Source of the DNA: Chitinophagales bacterium
GTDB taxonomy: Bacteria; Bacteroidota; Bacteroidia; Chitinophagales; Saprospiraceae
Direction of reading: 5' to 3'
Length of the DNA stretch: 64,000 nt
Assembly: GCA_013298845.1 (NCBI GenBank)
Contig: JAAFJN010000005.1
Location: 146,908-210,907, forward strand
The translations under genes were made by a program, and so were the position numbers. A model generated the notes under the pieces. The model was not told the origin of the DNA. It saw only the letters and a program-made list of their open reading frames with translations, and did no database searches. Positions 26,047-34,774 of the stretch are shown in pieces. Position 1 is the stretch's first letter. Each line of letters opens with the position of its first letter.

Positions 26047-27066
26047 TTATTGGGTGATGATACCCTTAATCACCGCCAATTCATCGGTGCTAAACGCCAT
26101 ATTATTTAGCGCATCAATGCTGTTTTGCAATTGCTGCGGACGGCTGGCCCCCACCAGTACCGAGGTCACACGCGGGTCTTTTAACAACCACACAATGGCC
26201 ATTTGCGCGAGGCTTTGGCCGCGTTGCTGGGCAATCTCGTTGAGTTGGCGTACTTTTTCTAATTTTTCGGGTGTAATTTGATTGGAGCGGAAATAACGCG
26301 CATCCCGCACGGCGCGGGAATCTTCGGGCAAACCGTTCAGGTAACGATCGGTGAGCAGGCCCTGTTCCAGCGGTGAAAACGCAATGGACCCGATCCCCTC
26401 TTGTTCAATGGTATCCAGTAGTCCGTTTTCTACCCAGCGGTCGAACATACTGTATCGCGGCTGGTGAATGAGGCAGGGTGTACCCAGGTCGCGCAAAATT
26501 GTAGCGGCCCGGGCGGTGTCTTCGGCGCTGTATTGAGAAATACCCACGTACAAAGCCTTTCCCTGGCGCACAATATGATCCAACGCGCCCATTGTTTCTT
26601 CCAACGGGGTATCGGGATCGGGGCGGTGGTGGTAAAAAATATCCACGTAATCGAGGCCCATGCGGCGCAGGCTTTGGTCCAGGCTAGCCACTAAATATTT
26701 GCGAGAACCGAGGTTGCCGTACGGGCCGGGCCACATATCCCAACCGGCTTTGGTGGAAATGAGCAATTCGTCGCGGTACGGCCGAAAATCACGGGCGAAA
26801 ATTTGACCAAAATTTTCCTCTGCCGAACCAAACGGCGGACCGTAGTTATTGGCGAGGTCAAAGTGCGTAATACCGCGATCAAAAGCCAGCCGCAGGATGT
26901 GTCGGCTGTTCTCGGTATCGTCGGTATTCCCGAAATTATGCCACAACCCGATGGAAATGGCCGGTAGCAAAATACCGCTTTTACCACAGCGGCGATAAGT
27001 CATGGTTTCGTAGCGATCCTCGGCAGCAACGTAGTGGCCAGGCGCTTTTGCATCGTTAATACGCAT
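26047..27066 (-). CDS. Aldo/keto reductase, YghZ/GpaA-like
   Basis: 339 residues starting MRINDAKAPGHYVAAEDRYE. The catalytic tetrad of aldo/keto reductases is visible: Asp in ITHFDLANNYGPPFGSAEE, Tyr in the same segment, Lys in LISTKAGWDMWPGPYG, and His in DIFYHHRPDPDTPLEETM. The motifs GWDMWPGPYG and FSPLEQGLLTDRYL are typical of the YghZ/L-glyceraldehyde 3-phosphate reductase group (AKR14). It likely reduces small aldehydes with NADPH and acts as a detoxifier. It is a single-gene unit. Confidence 0.9.
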   Translation of the reverse strand: MRINDAKAPGHYVAAEDRYETMTYRRCGKSGILLPAISIGLWHNFGNTDDTENSRHILRLAFDRGITHFDLANNYGPPFGSAEENFGQIFARDFRPYRDELLISTKAGWDMWPGPYGNLGSRKYLVASLDQSLRRMGLDYVDIFYHHRPDPDTPLEETMGALDHIVRQGKALYVGISQYSAEDTARAATILRDLGTPCLIHQPRYSMFDRWVENGLLDTIEQEGIGSIAFSPLEQGLLTDRYLNGLPEDSRAVRDARYFRSNQITPEKLEKVRQLNEIAQQRGQSLAQMAIVWLLKDPRVTSVLVGASRPQQLQNSIDALNNMAFSTDELAVIKGIITQ

Positions 27067-27151
27067 GTTATTTTAGGTGAGTTTAGCCCAAGTTGGGAAC
27101 GTGGGCAAATATGCATCGGATTTTTGAAAATGGGGACAAAATTTGCGCACG

Positions 27152-27177
27152 GTAGAGACGAGGCCTGCCTCGTCTAC
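27152..27177. repeat. REP-like palindrome, copy 1
   Basis: An imperfect palindrome built on GACGAGGC/GCCTCGTC with GTAGA flanks. Copy 2 (27325-27349) shares the same core, inverted at the centre. Confidence 0.75.
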
Positions 27178-27324
27178 GCCACGATTGGTATTCTGCACGC
27201 CGTTTTAACCCCAATTAAATAGATAAACGGCAGAATCCACGGCACAAAACGCGAATGTGGCAACCATTCGTCCATTTCTATTTTGTTGATGGGATACGGC
27301 AGGTTTAAATAACCAATCCCAGAC

Positions 27325-27349
27325 GAGACGAGGCAGGCCTCGTCTCTAC
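27325..27349. repeat. REP-like palindrome, copy 2
   Basis: GAGACGAGGC and GCCTCGTCTC arms around a short centre, with GTAG on one side. It lies directly beyond the stop codon of the RAYT remnant, as REPs do beside their cognate transposase. Confidence 0.75.
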
Positions 27350-27577
27350 AAAAAATCGTTGAATTGGTAAAATTTATCTTTCTCCCAATTGGAGGGATTA
27401 TTTTTTATATAATTGTAAATACGTTCGTATTCTGCCTCATCCCTGATGATATGGTCGTGAAAGCGTGGTTGCCAGCCATTGGGAAATCCCAACCGATGGC
27501 GTGTTTGGTAACTGCCGATTTGTACGAACCTATAATAACGGATACAGACCCAGCCTTTGGGGATATTGCTGCCATTT
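27350..27577 (-). pseudogene. REP-associated tyrosine transposase (RAYT / Y1_Tnp, IS200-like), C-terminal remnant with frameshift
   Basis: On the minus strand the frame ending at 27347 reads WQPRFHDHIIRDEAEYERIY, then NYIKNNPSNWEKDKFYQF and a stop. These are textbook signatures of the C-terminus of the Y1-transposase RAYT family. The upstream part, ISPKAGSVSVIIGSYKSAVTKHA, is in a different frame. Restoring one base between KHA and RLGFPNGWQ (near 27497) would give the family's usual ANRLGF, so a single-base deletion split the gene. The N-terminus with the HUH and catalytic Tyr motifs is not present in recognisable form. Nearby REP hairpins support the call. Confidence 0.8.
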
Positions 27578-27604
27578 TTTCGTTTTTACCCGGTTCGCGT
27601 TGTT

Positions 27605-27622
27605 GTAGAGCCTCGGCTCTAC
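27605..27622. repeat. Short REP-like palindrome, copy 3
   Basis: The 18-base perfect palindrome GTAGAGCC TC GGCTCTAC lies upstream of the RAYT remnant. Its sequence differs from copies 1 and 2, but it shares the GTAGAG edge. Confidence 0.6.
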
Positions 27623-27786
27623 GGCTAGGAAATTCACATTCAGGTCCCTCGTCTATATATAATTCCAATAATGAAGACGTAAATAACAACCAAAGCAATA
27701 AACAACAACACAATCGGCCACCCCAAACGCCCAAAATGCAAAAAGCGCCAACTGTTTGATTTCCAAACAATTAGCGCTTTATTTTG

Positions 27787-27860
27787 CGGACTGGACGGGA
27801 CTCGAACCCGCGACCTCCGCCGTGACAGGGCGGCATTCTAACCGACTGAACTACCAATCC
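27787..27860 (-). tRNA. tRNA-Asp (anticodon GTC)
   Basis: The minus strand folds as a full cloverleaf. The acceptor stem GGATTGG pairs with CCAGTCC (one G-U), the anticodon arm CCGCC-CTGTCAC-GGCGG has anticodon GTC, and the T-arm GCGGG-TTCGAGT-CCCGT is canonical. The discriminator base is G and CCA is not encoded. It lies between the REP/RAYT region and the BlaI promoter. Confidence 0.95.
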
Positions 27861-28033
27861 TTGCTAAAAGCGACGCAAAGATACAGGCCCCACTTTCTGT
27901 TCGCCAAATTTTTTGAGCACTTTTTTTAAAAAAATTTTCACAAAATTAAAAAACGCCGCTTTTAAGGCCGTTTTTTACCTTTTTTGGGCCAAAAAGTCTC
28001 AAAATTGATGAAAAAAAGTTTGCGCAAATTTTT

Positions 28034-28051
28034 CTACGAAAAAATTCGTAG
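28034..28051 (+). promoter_or_regulatory. BlaI/MecI-type operator O1
   Basis: The 18-base inverted repeat CTACGAA AAAA TTCGTAG lies 125 bases upstream of the BlaI-family gene. It shares the TACGAA-4 bp-TTCGTA core with O2. Confidence 0.75.
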
Positions 28052-28065
28052 AAAAATTTGAATAG

Positions 28066-28081
28066 TACGAAACAATTCGTA
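28066..28081 (+). promoter_or_regulatory. BlaI/MecI-type operator O2
   Basis: The inverted repeat TACGAA ACAA TTCGTA has its centre 31 bp from that of O1, about three helical turns. Two repressor dimers could bind the same DNA face. The likely role is autoregulation of the BlaI-M56 operon. Confidence 0.75.
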
Positions 28082-28175
28082 GATCTTTGCGTTCTATTTT
28101 GACTTCGCTGGTTTTTCAAGTTGATCTAAAAAACCGCAAAGCCGAAGTATACAATTACTCAACAACTTTAACAAC

Positions 28176-28580
28176 ATGCAAAAACCGACAGAATCGGAAC
28201 TGAATATATTACACATTCTTTGGGAAAAAGGAGCCAGTAATGTGCGGGAGGTGAACGAAGTCCTCAACGAAAGCGCCGTCCGGCAGGGTAAATCCGCCGA
28301 AATTGGGTACACCACTACCCTCAAAATTATGCAAATAATGTTTGAAAAGGGTTTGGTCACCCGCGAAGAAGACGGGCGTACGCACCGGTATTCGGCCGCC
28401 GTAAAAGAACAGGATACCAAAGGGTTGCTTTTGCAAAACTTCGTGGAATCTACGTTCCGGGGGGCCGCCATGGATTTGGTGATTCAAGCCCTGGGCGACC
28501 ATACCGCCAACCAGGATGAATTGGATAAAATAAAGGCGCTCATTGCCGAAATGGAAAAAAACAACGATAAGGCCACCTAA
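28176..28580 (+). CDS. BlaI/MecI/CopY-family transcriptional repressor
   Basis: 134 residues with the penicillinase-repressor winged helix: TESELNILHILWEKGASNVREV at the start, the recognition helix IGYTTTLKIMQIMFEKGLV, and a charged wing REEDGRTHRYSAAV. The C-terminal half is a helical dimerisation domain. In the BlaI family the repressor is cleaved when the partner membrane metallopeptidase is activated; that partner is encoded 15 bases downstream, and two matching operators lie upstream. Confidence 0.93.
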   Translation: MQKPTESELNILHILWEKGASNVREVNEVLNESAVRQGKSAEIGYTTTLKIMQIMFEKGLVTREEDGRTHRYSAAVKEQDTKGLLLQNFVESTFRGAAMDLVIQALGDHTANQDELDKIKALIAEMEKNNDKAT

Positions 28581-28595
28581 ATAAATAATTAAGCT

Positions 28596-30752
28596 ATGAA
28601 AACCACCGACATTATTGTGGATGCCCTCGGCTGGATGTTATTACACAGCGTATGGCAAATTGCACTCGCCGGATTGATTCTTTCGGTGCTGCTCACGCGG
28701 TTGCGCACCACCGAACAGCGGTACACGGCCGCTTTCGCCACCCTCATGACCATTCTGCTGGCGGGTATGGCGACGTTGGGCTGGTACGCATTCCGGGCGC
28801 AGGAAAGTATTTTCCACCAAACACTTACACTGGATCAACAAACCTTTGTCGCAACGATAAAGATACTGCCGTCGGCTACCACCGATAATGCCTGGTGGAG
28901 CACCATCACCATCCTGATGGAAGAACACCGCACCTATTTACTCATTGCCTGGTTTACTGGTTTTGCCTTCTTACTCCTGCGCATGACCGGCGGCTTATGG
29001 CTATTGGGCCGTTTGCGCAACACCGCCGTGCCTTTACCCGGTCAATTTCAATACCTGCACGAGTTGGCCGCCGGTATGAACCTGAACCACTCCATTGCCA
29101 TTTTACAATCGGCGTGGATCCACAGTCCCGTGACTTTTGGGTGGTTAAAGCCGGTCATTCTGATGCCAGTGGCGCTGGTCAACCAATTACCGCCCGAAGA
29201 AATTGAAGCCCTGATCCTGCACGAACTGGCGCACATTGCCCGCCGCGACTGGCTGATGCAATTTGTGCAAACCCTGGTGGAAGCCATTTTTTATTTTCAT
29301 CCGGTGATTTGGTGGGTATCGTCGGTGGTGCGGTACGAACGCGAACAATGCAGCGACGCCAAAGCCATTTCGCTCATGCCCGATAACCGCCTCGCTTACG
29401 CCCGCGCCCTCCTGCGCGTGCAGGAACATGCGTTGGCAGCCCGCACCGTACCCGCCCTGGCGTTGGCCGCCGATGGCCATAATCGCCGTACCTGGTTTAA
29501 AAAACGCGCGCCGTTGCTCGACCGCGTTCAAATTATACTTTTACAATCTACACAACAAAAAAAGTCTATGCTTATGGAACGAATGCTCATTAGTGCCCTA
29601 TTGTTGGCCACTTGCACCTTTTGGGGGCTAAAAGCCGCCCCTAAATTACCCGAAATCACCGAAGCCGCTACGGCATTTATTGGTGGTTTTGGGCCATTTC
29701 AAACCGCGCCGACGGACACGCTCCCACCGGCCAAGGCCAAATCCACCGAACGCATCTCGAAAGATGACGGCAAACAACAGGTGGAACTGGAACTCAAAGA
29801 CGGTAAAATCAGCCGCCTGGAAATTGATGGCAAGGTGATTCCGCCCGCCGAATACACCCAGCACCAACGCCTCGTGGATGAACTGCGCAATTTGCCCGCA
29901 CCGCCGCCACCACCACCGCCAGCCCTTCGCCGCGACGGCTCCGATTTCCCGGCCCCGCCACCACCACCCGCGCCACCCGCACGGGGTTCCTTCCCGGCTC
30001 CGCCACCGCCACCCGCTGCACCGTCTTGGGGAGGAGAACGTTATAGTTTCCCCGCTCCGCCACCGCCACCACCGCCACCAGCGGCAGCGTTTGCACCAGC
30101 CGAAGGTTCGTTTGTGTACGTTACTCCCGAATCACAAACCGTGGTGGTGAACCGCACCGATGGCAACAAAACGGTACTCACTTTAAAAGGCGATAACGCC
30201 GCCGAGGTAGTGATTGAAAACGGTAAAGTATTTATTAATGGCCAGGAATTAAAAGAAGGCCAGGAACACCTGCTGGCCAAGGGGGCTTTCCCCGAAGTGG
30301 GCGCGGAAGAATGGCTTCAATACGGGGCCGAAATGGACCAACATAACGCCGAAATGCGCCAACACGATGCCGAGATGCGCCAGCACGACGCTGAGATGCG
30401 CCAATTTGAAAAAGAAATGAAAGGGCAGGAAAAAGAAATGCGGAAGCAGGAGCGTGCCATGAAAGCAGAAGCCCGGGAAATGGAACGGGCGTACAACCGC
30501 GCCGCCTTCAACGAAGTTTATCTGGCACCTTTATCCAATGATTTCAGCCGGGTGTGTCTCAGTGAACTCCGCGCCGATGGCCTGGTTTCGGACCCAAATA
30601 AGTATTCCTGCTCTATTTCTCTGAAAAAAATGAAGGTAAACGGCAAAAAACAGCCCGATAACGTGCACCAAAAATACCTCGACCTGTTCCGGGTCTGCAC
30701 CGGGCGTCCAATGGGCCCCAAAGACAACTATTCTTTTTCGGTAAACAAATAA
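28596..30752 (+). CDS. M56 (BlaR1/MecR1-like) membrane metallopeptidase with Pro-rich and EMRQHDA-repeat extension
   Basis: 718 residues. The first about 320 residues contain the transmembrane helices and zinc metallopeptidase domain with ILHELAHIARRDW (HExxH, His209/His213 region) and the third ligand region VRYEREQCSDAKAI. The usual C-terminal penicillin-binding sensor is absent. A long extracytoplasmic part replaces it: a further TM helix (about 330-350), a beta-rich segment, polyproline blocks (about 434-497, four PAPPPPP-type runs), and a charged coiled region with AEMRQHD repeats (about 581-600) running into EKEMRKQERAMKAEAREME. This resembles the M56 proteins of many Bacteroidota and probably senses an envelope signal unrelated to beta-lactams. 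It pairs with the BlaI-type repressor. Confidence 0.9.
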   Translation: MKTTDIIVDALGWMLLHSVWQIALAGLILSVLLTRLRTTEQRYTAAFATLMTILLAGMATLGWYAFRAQESIFHQTLTLDQQTFVATIKILPSATTDNAWWSTITILMEEHRTYLLIAWFTGFAFLLLRMTGGLWLLGRLRNTAVPLPGQFQYLHELAAGMNLNHSIAILQSAWIHSPVTFGWLKPVILMPVALVNQLPPEEIEALILHELAHIARRDWLMQFVQTLVEAIFYFHPVIWWVSSVVRYEREQCSDAKAISLMPDNRLAYARALLRVQEHALAARTVPALALAADGHNRRTWFKKRAPLLDRVQIILLQSTQQKKSMLMERMLISALLLATCTFWGLKAAPKLPEITEAATAFIGGFGPFQTAPTDTLPPAKAKSTERISKDDGKQQVELELKDGKISRLEIDGKVIPPAEYTQHQRLVDELRNLPAPPPPPPPALRRDGSDFPAPPPPPAPPARGSFPAPPPPPAAPSWGGERYSFPAPPPPPPPPAAAFAPAEGSFVYVTPESQTVVVNRTDGNKTVLTLKGDNAAEVVIENGKVFINGQELKEGQEHLLAKGAFPEVGAEEWLQYGAEMDQHNAEMRQHDAEMRQHDAEMRQFEKEMKGQEKEMRKQERAMKAEAREMERAYNRAAFNEVYLAPLSNDFSRVCLSELRADGLVSDPNKYSCSISLKKMKVNGKKQPDNVHQKYLDLFRVCTGRPMGPKDNYSFSVNK

Positions 30753-31051
30753 TTTAGTGATGAGTGAAAAGTGAATAATGAAAAGTGATGAGTTTGCCCG
30801 TCGTAGCGTGTTCTTTTTACCACTAAGATTCACTAAGCGTAGGGTGTTCATTATGAATATTTTAAAGAAGAAAAGCCATAGTGTCTTGGATGCTATGGCT
30901 TTTTTGATGCGCCCTGCATGGGCAAACCATCGGCGAAAGATGAGTTAGGAGTGATGAGTTGGGACAAATTTAATACCTTAAATAATTAACATGTTAAATT
31001 TATCCCTTTTAAAGGAAACGTCCAATCCCCTCATCACTCCTCTCTCATCAC
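30753..31051. other. Intergenic region with dispersed repeats and a terminator
   Basis: 299 bases between convergent genes. It carries two families of short words: TGATGAG-rich stretches (30760-30795, 30945-30965 and, inverted, 31020-31050) and GCCCGTCGTAG (30796-30806), both recurring elsewhere in the window. A bidirectional terminator is at 30871-30905. Confidence 0.8.
30871..30905. terminator. Bidirectional terminator between the M56 gene and the cytochrome lipoprotein
   Basis: The stem AAGCCATAG/CTATGGCTT (30873-30881 with 30893-30901) has an A-run on the left and a T-run on the right, so it can act in both directions. Confidence 0.85.
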
Positions 31052-34000
31052 TCATTTCAGGCTGCTCAAAAACTCTACTAAATCGCGGATATCTCGTTTG
31101 CTGAGCACCACGTCCATGGCGGGCATACTCGATGGCAAATTATCGCGTTTGGCGATGCGGCCCACCGGAATAATCAGCGGTTCGGCCTGCGAAGTGGTTA
31201 AGGTGAGGGCTTCGGCGGTTTCTTTGACCACGACGCCGTACACTTTTTGACCATCTTTGAGTTCGAGCGCAACGCTGCCGTACCCCGGAGAAATCCGGGC
31301 GCTGGGGTCTACCAAGGCTTCCAAAATTTGTTCGCGGCTGAGCGTGGCGGCAATTTTGGTCAACGGCGGTCCCACGGCCCCTCCTTCAGCGTTAATGGCG
31401 TGGCAACGGGTGCACTGGGCGGCACCGTTGTAATAATAAATACCCCGCCCCTGATCGAGATTTCCGCCGTACAAGGCATCGAGATACGCGTCCAACGGCG
31501 ATTGTTCGGGGCGAATTTCGGCCAATTTTTGCTTTAACACTTCCGAACCCGTGGCGGCCACTGCTTCCTGCAATTCCAAATTGAGGTTGGGCGATAACTT
31601 GCCCGCTTTTTTCTCCGCCACCAGGTTTTCGAGGGTAGTTAACGATTTATCAGGGCTGAGTTTCGACAATACCACCAACAATTGCTGCTGTTCCCCGATG
31701 GTTCCTTTGCTAAAAATGGAAGCCACCATAGCGGGCAATTGCGCCGCCGATACATTGTCGTTGTTCAATAAACTCAACGCCGTAGTGCGCACTTTATCGT
31801 CCGAATCTTCCATGCCCGATTTAATCAGCGATTCCATTTTGGCGTATTTTAACTGGTTTAATGCCTTCAAAATGGCCGATTTAACGTCGGCGTTGGTAGA
31901 ACCAGCGTACAATTGGGCCAAACGCGCATTTTCGTCGCTAACACCCAAATTGGCCAACATCCGCGCTACACCAGCCACCGTTTCGGGGGTATTATCGCTC
32001 AATAATGCATTCACGTGGGGTTTTACGCGGTTTTGCACCGAGGCCAGGTTGCGCTCCATGTTGCCCCGGTAACGGCCATCCACGCGATCCATCACCGAAG
32101 GCACGGCCCAGGTACTCAAAGTCGCCAACGCCTCGGTGCGAAGGGCCGCGCTAATGTCTTTTCTTTTGGCAAAAGCCAGCACCATATCCATTTCCCGGTC
32201 ACCACCTACGCGCAACGCCGCATTGAGTGCGCGGCGCAACAGGGCTTCCGATTGAAAACGGGTATCCTGCAACACCGCCGCCAAATTGGGGAGGGCCGCC
32301 GCAATGGACAAATCATCGTTGATGGCGCGGGCCGCTTCGGTGGCAATGTATTCGTCGCCGTCTTTCAAAAACTGCGCAACGCGGGCATCGCCCAAACGGC
32401 GCAAAACCAGCACCGCTGCCGTGCGCAAGGCTTTGGACGGGTTACCCGACAACGCCACCATTTCGTTCGCGGCCCCAATGCGCGTGAGCGCCAGCACTGC
32501 CGCGTGCCGCAGGTACAAGTCCTGGTCGTTGTTGGTGTCGAGGAGTTGAATCAGGGGGGCAATGGCTGGTTGGTACTGCGCCTGGCCCAACGCCTGGGCA
32601 GCAAAAAAGCGCACCCGTGGGCTGGAATGTTGGAGCATGGGCACCATTTGGCGGCAAACGTAATCCCAATTCAGGCCCGCGTCACCGAATACTTTAGCGG
32701 CCTGGGCCAAAATTTCGGGGTCGCTGTCCGTCCAGATCGCGTCAAATTCCTTGCCGTAGCGGGCGTTTTGGCGCATGAGTTGGCCCAATCCCCAAAGCCC
32801 GTGCAAGCGCGCCAACTGGTTATCGGTTTGTTTTAGGGCTTTTTGCAAAAGACCGTCTTCGCGTTTTTTGACCAAAGCAAACTGCGCTTTTTGGCGAATG
32901 CGCAGATCCGGGTAAAACAGCCATTGGTACAGGGAATCGGGTTGTTTTTTGTTAAAATTTGTTTTCATCAAACGGGCCGTTTCGCGGCGTTGGGCGGCGA
33001 GGTCGTTTTTATCATCGGCCACGTCAATTTTCCAAACGCGACCGTAGTTTTTGGTGTCCCAGCCGTTGATCCAGTCGGCGGCGTACAAGGCACCGTCGGG
33101 GCCAAAAGCCAAGCCGGTGGGCAAAATACCGCTCACCAAGTCCGTTTCTTCTTTCAATTCGAACGACGCGCCTTTGGGTTTCAGGCTAAAGGCCCACACG
33201 TGCGAGCGCGAGGGCATTCCTACAAATTCGACCACAAAAAACTTGTTTTTCCAGGCTGATCCGAGGGCCGTACCGGGGTTGTACAACATACCCGTGGGGC
33301 CGTTGTGGTACATTTGAATGGGCGGAATAATGTAGGCGGCCTGCCCTTCCCAGCGGGGCTGGTAGAGTTTTTCGTCCATCCAGACCTTATAATTGTTGTT
33401 GAGCGGGTCGGTGTATTTGCCGTATTGCCAATTGGAGCGCCAGCCCGCGTCGGAGCCTTCCACGATGTGCACGAGGCGTTCGCTTTCGCCGGGGTGATCG
33501 CCGTCGTTATCGCAGGAAATCAGGTTGCCGTATTCATCGAAGGCAAATTCGTGGGTATTGCGCAGGCCGGTGGCGAAAATTTCAAAATCGGAGCCGTCGG
33601 GATTGGCGCGGGCGATAAACCCTGAATTGGGATTTTCCCATTTTTTACCGTCGGCAGTGGTAATATTGGCCCCTATATCGCCAATATTCCAATAAATACG
33701 ACCATCGGGGCCTTCGACGATGCCCGACATATTGTGGCCGCCAAAACCAATGTGTACGCCGTAGCCGTGGCTAATGGACGTTTTTTTGTCCCAAATTCCG
33801 TCTTTATTGCGGTCTTCGAGGCGCCAAAGATCGGGGCCGACGGCAATAAAAGCGTCTTCGTCGCGGACGAGAATACCCCCGGCGATATCGGTAATTTCTT
33901 CGGAAAAATCGCGGAGCACCCGCACCGATTGGTCGGCAAAACCATCTTTATTGGTGTCCTCTAAGCGCCAAACTTCCTCTTTTTCAACGGCCAGGTCGCG

Positions 34001-34432
34001 CCAATCGTGGCTGCCATCGGCGTTCAGGTCTTTGAGCCATTCGTTGGCACTGCTTTTTTCGGGGGCAAAAGTGCTGCGTAAAAAAGCGCGGCGATCTTCG
34101 ACGGTCTGTAAAGAAATGGAGGCCGTCATCCAGTCCTGGTGCCCGCGAATGTCGAATTCTGAATTTTTTTGGCGTACGGTGCGCGTGAGGAAAAGTCGGC
34201 CCTGCGCATCGGTGGTAATGGCCACGGGGTCGGGCGCGAGTGAATCAGAGGCCCAAAGGCTGATCTTCAGGCCGTCGGCCAGTTTAATGGGCGTGTTTTC
34301 GCGCACCTGACGGGCGTTTTCGGCGATAGAATTGGGTGGGTCGTTTTTGGTAAGTTGAATACCGCGTTGCGATATTTTTACGCAAGAAACAATAAATAGG
34401 GTGAGAGCAATAAACGTAAATACTGAACGCAT
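31052..34432 (-). CDS. PVC-type lipoprotein: beta-propeller dehydrogenase domain, HEAT repeats, C-terminal cytochrome c
   Basis: 1126 residues. The lipoprotein signal ends at Cys17 (IVSC). Residues about 55-470 form a six-bladed propeller like sorbosone/PQQ dehydrogenases (GLKISLWASDSLAPDPVAI, DTNKDGFADQSVRVL, GHNMSGIVEGPDGRIYW, NTHEFAFDEYGNLISCDND, GDHPGESERLVHI). About 500-900 is a HEAT/armadillo stretch (SPRVRFFAAQALGQAQY, DDKVRTTALSLL). The C-terminus is a cytochrome c domain with CTRCH near residue 1008 and DPSARISPGYGSV. This is the membrane-bound dehydrogenase plus haem-binding architecture first noted in Planctomycetes and common in Bacteroidota. It presumably oxidises a sugar or alcohol at the cell surface; the substrate is unknown. 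It is a single gene. Confidence 0.85.
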   Translation of the reverse strand: MRSVFTFIALTLFIVSCVKISQRGIQLTKNDPPNSIAENARQVRENTPIKLADGLKISLWASDSLAPDPVAITTDAQGRLFLTRTVRQKNSEFDIRGHQDWMTASISLQTVEDRRAFLRSTFAPEKSSANEWLKDLNADGSHDWRDLAVEKEEVWRLEDTNKDGFADQSVRVLRDFSEEITDIAGGILVRDEDAFIAVGPDLWRLEDRNKDGIWDKKTSISHGYGVHIGFGGHNMSGIVEGPDGRIYWNIGDIGANITTADGKKWENPNSGFIARANPDGSDFEIFATGLRNTHEFAFDEYGNLISCDNDGDHPGESERLVHIVEGSDAGWRSNWQYGKYTDPLNNNYKVWMDEKLYQPRWEGQAAYIIPPIQMYHNGPTGMLYNPGTALGSAWKNKFFVVEFVGMPSRSHVWAFSLKPKGASFELKEETDLVSGILPTGLAFGPDGALYAADWINGWDTKNYGRVWKIDVADDKNDLAAQRRETARLMKTNFNKKQPDSLYQWLFYPDLRIRQKAQFALVKKREDGLLQKALKQTDNQLARLHGLWGLGQLMRQNARYGKEFDAIWTDSDPEILAQAAKVFGDAGLNWDYVCRQMVPMLQHSSPRVRFFAAQALGQAQYQPAIAPLIQLLDTNNDQDLYLRHAAVLALTRIGAANEMVALSGNPSKALRTAAVLVLRRLGDARVAQFLKDGDEYIATEAARAINDDLSIAAALPNLAAVLQDTRFQSEALLRRALNAALRVGGDREMDMVLAFAKRKDISAALRTEALATLSTWAVPSVMDRVDGRYRGNMERNLASVQNRVKPHVNALLSDNTPETVAGVARMLANLGVSDENARLAQLYAGSTNADVKSAILKALNQLKYAKMESLIKSGMEDSDDKVRTTALSLLNNDNVSAAQLPAMVASIFSKGTIGEQQQLLVVLSKLSPDKSLTTLENLVAEKKAGKLSPNLNLELQEAVAATGSEVLKQKLAEIRPEQSPLDAYLDALYGGNLDQGRGIYYYNGAAQCTRCHAINAEGGAVGPPLTKIAATLSREQILEALVDPSARISPGYGSVALELKDGQKVYGVVVKETAEALTLTTSQAEPLIIPVGRIAKRDNLPSSMPAMDVVLSKRDIRDLVEFLSSLK

Positions 34433-34774
34433 GAAATAGGTGTTTGATGGTAACTATCCCGCCGCATCCCGGCCGCCGCCCAAAATCGCCCATTTTCCCC
34501 CATCCTGCTTCGACAGGCTCTGCATGAATTCGCCGTTTTTCCTCGCCGTAGCGATGCTACGACTCGAAAAAAGCGGCTCGACTGGAGAAAAATGTTCTGA
34601 TTTTGGGGTCAGGCCGTGAGCGGCGGGATAGTTACTTGATGTAGTCGGCAAAACTATACCAATATTTTAGTTTTCGTCGTAACTTTGCCCAATAATATCC
34701 GTAAAGCGTAAAATAATGCATTTTTAAAACCTTTTTGCGCGTTTTTTGAGAAACAATATTCAAACATTTATTAT
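34433..34774. repeat. Intergenic region with a 186-bp MITE-like element
   Basis: 342 bases between the divergent cytochrome lipoprotein and barrel genes. Perfect 16-base terminal inverted repeats (GTAACTATCCCGCCGC; 34450-34465 and 34620-34635) enclose 154 bases without a coding frame, including the palindrome GTAGCGATGCTAC at about 34545-34560. The ends are GC-rich, unlike the surrounding intergenic DNA. The right-hand 140 bases hold the promoter of the barrel gene, with a TAACTTTG box at 34680. Confidence 0.75.
34680..34687 (+). promoter_or_regulatory. Bacteroidota -7 box upstream of the barrel paralogue pair
   Basis: TAACTTTG fits TAnnTTTG and is 87 bases upstream of the ATG at 34775, so a fairly long leader would result. 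Confidence 0.4.

Larger units (their letters stand above)
27067..27786. other. Intergenic region with REP hairpins and a decayed RAYT gene
   Basis: 720 bases between the aldo/keto reductase start and tRNA-Asp without an intact gene. It holds three palindromes (27152-27177, 27325-27349, 27605-27622) and a broken transposase gene listed separately. The portion 27178-27324 shows no coding signal or repeat that I can recognise. Confidence 0.75.
27861..28175. promoter_or_regulatory. Regulatory region between tRNA-Asp and the BlaI operon
   Basis: 315 bases, very A/T-rich. It contains the tRNA promoter (minus) and, at 28034-28081, two palindromic BlaI-type operators. No ORF is supported here. Confidence 0.7.

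Noticed and set aside
27405-27770. 121-codon minus-strand frame as a complete gene
   Set aside because: Only its second half matches the RAYT family and then leaves the frame at the deletion; the first part has no similarity. I treat it as part of the pseudogene.
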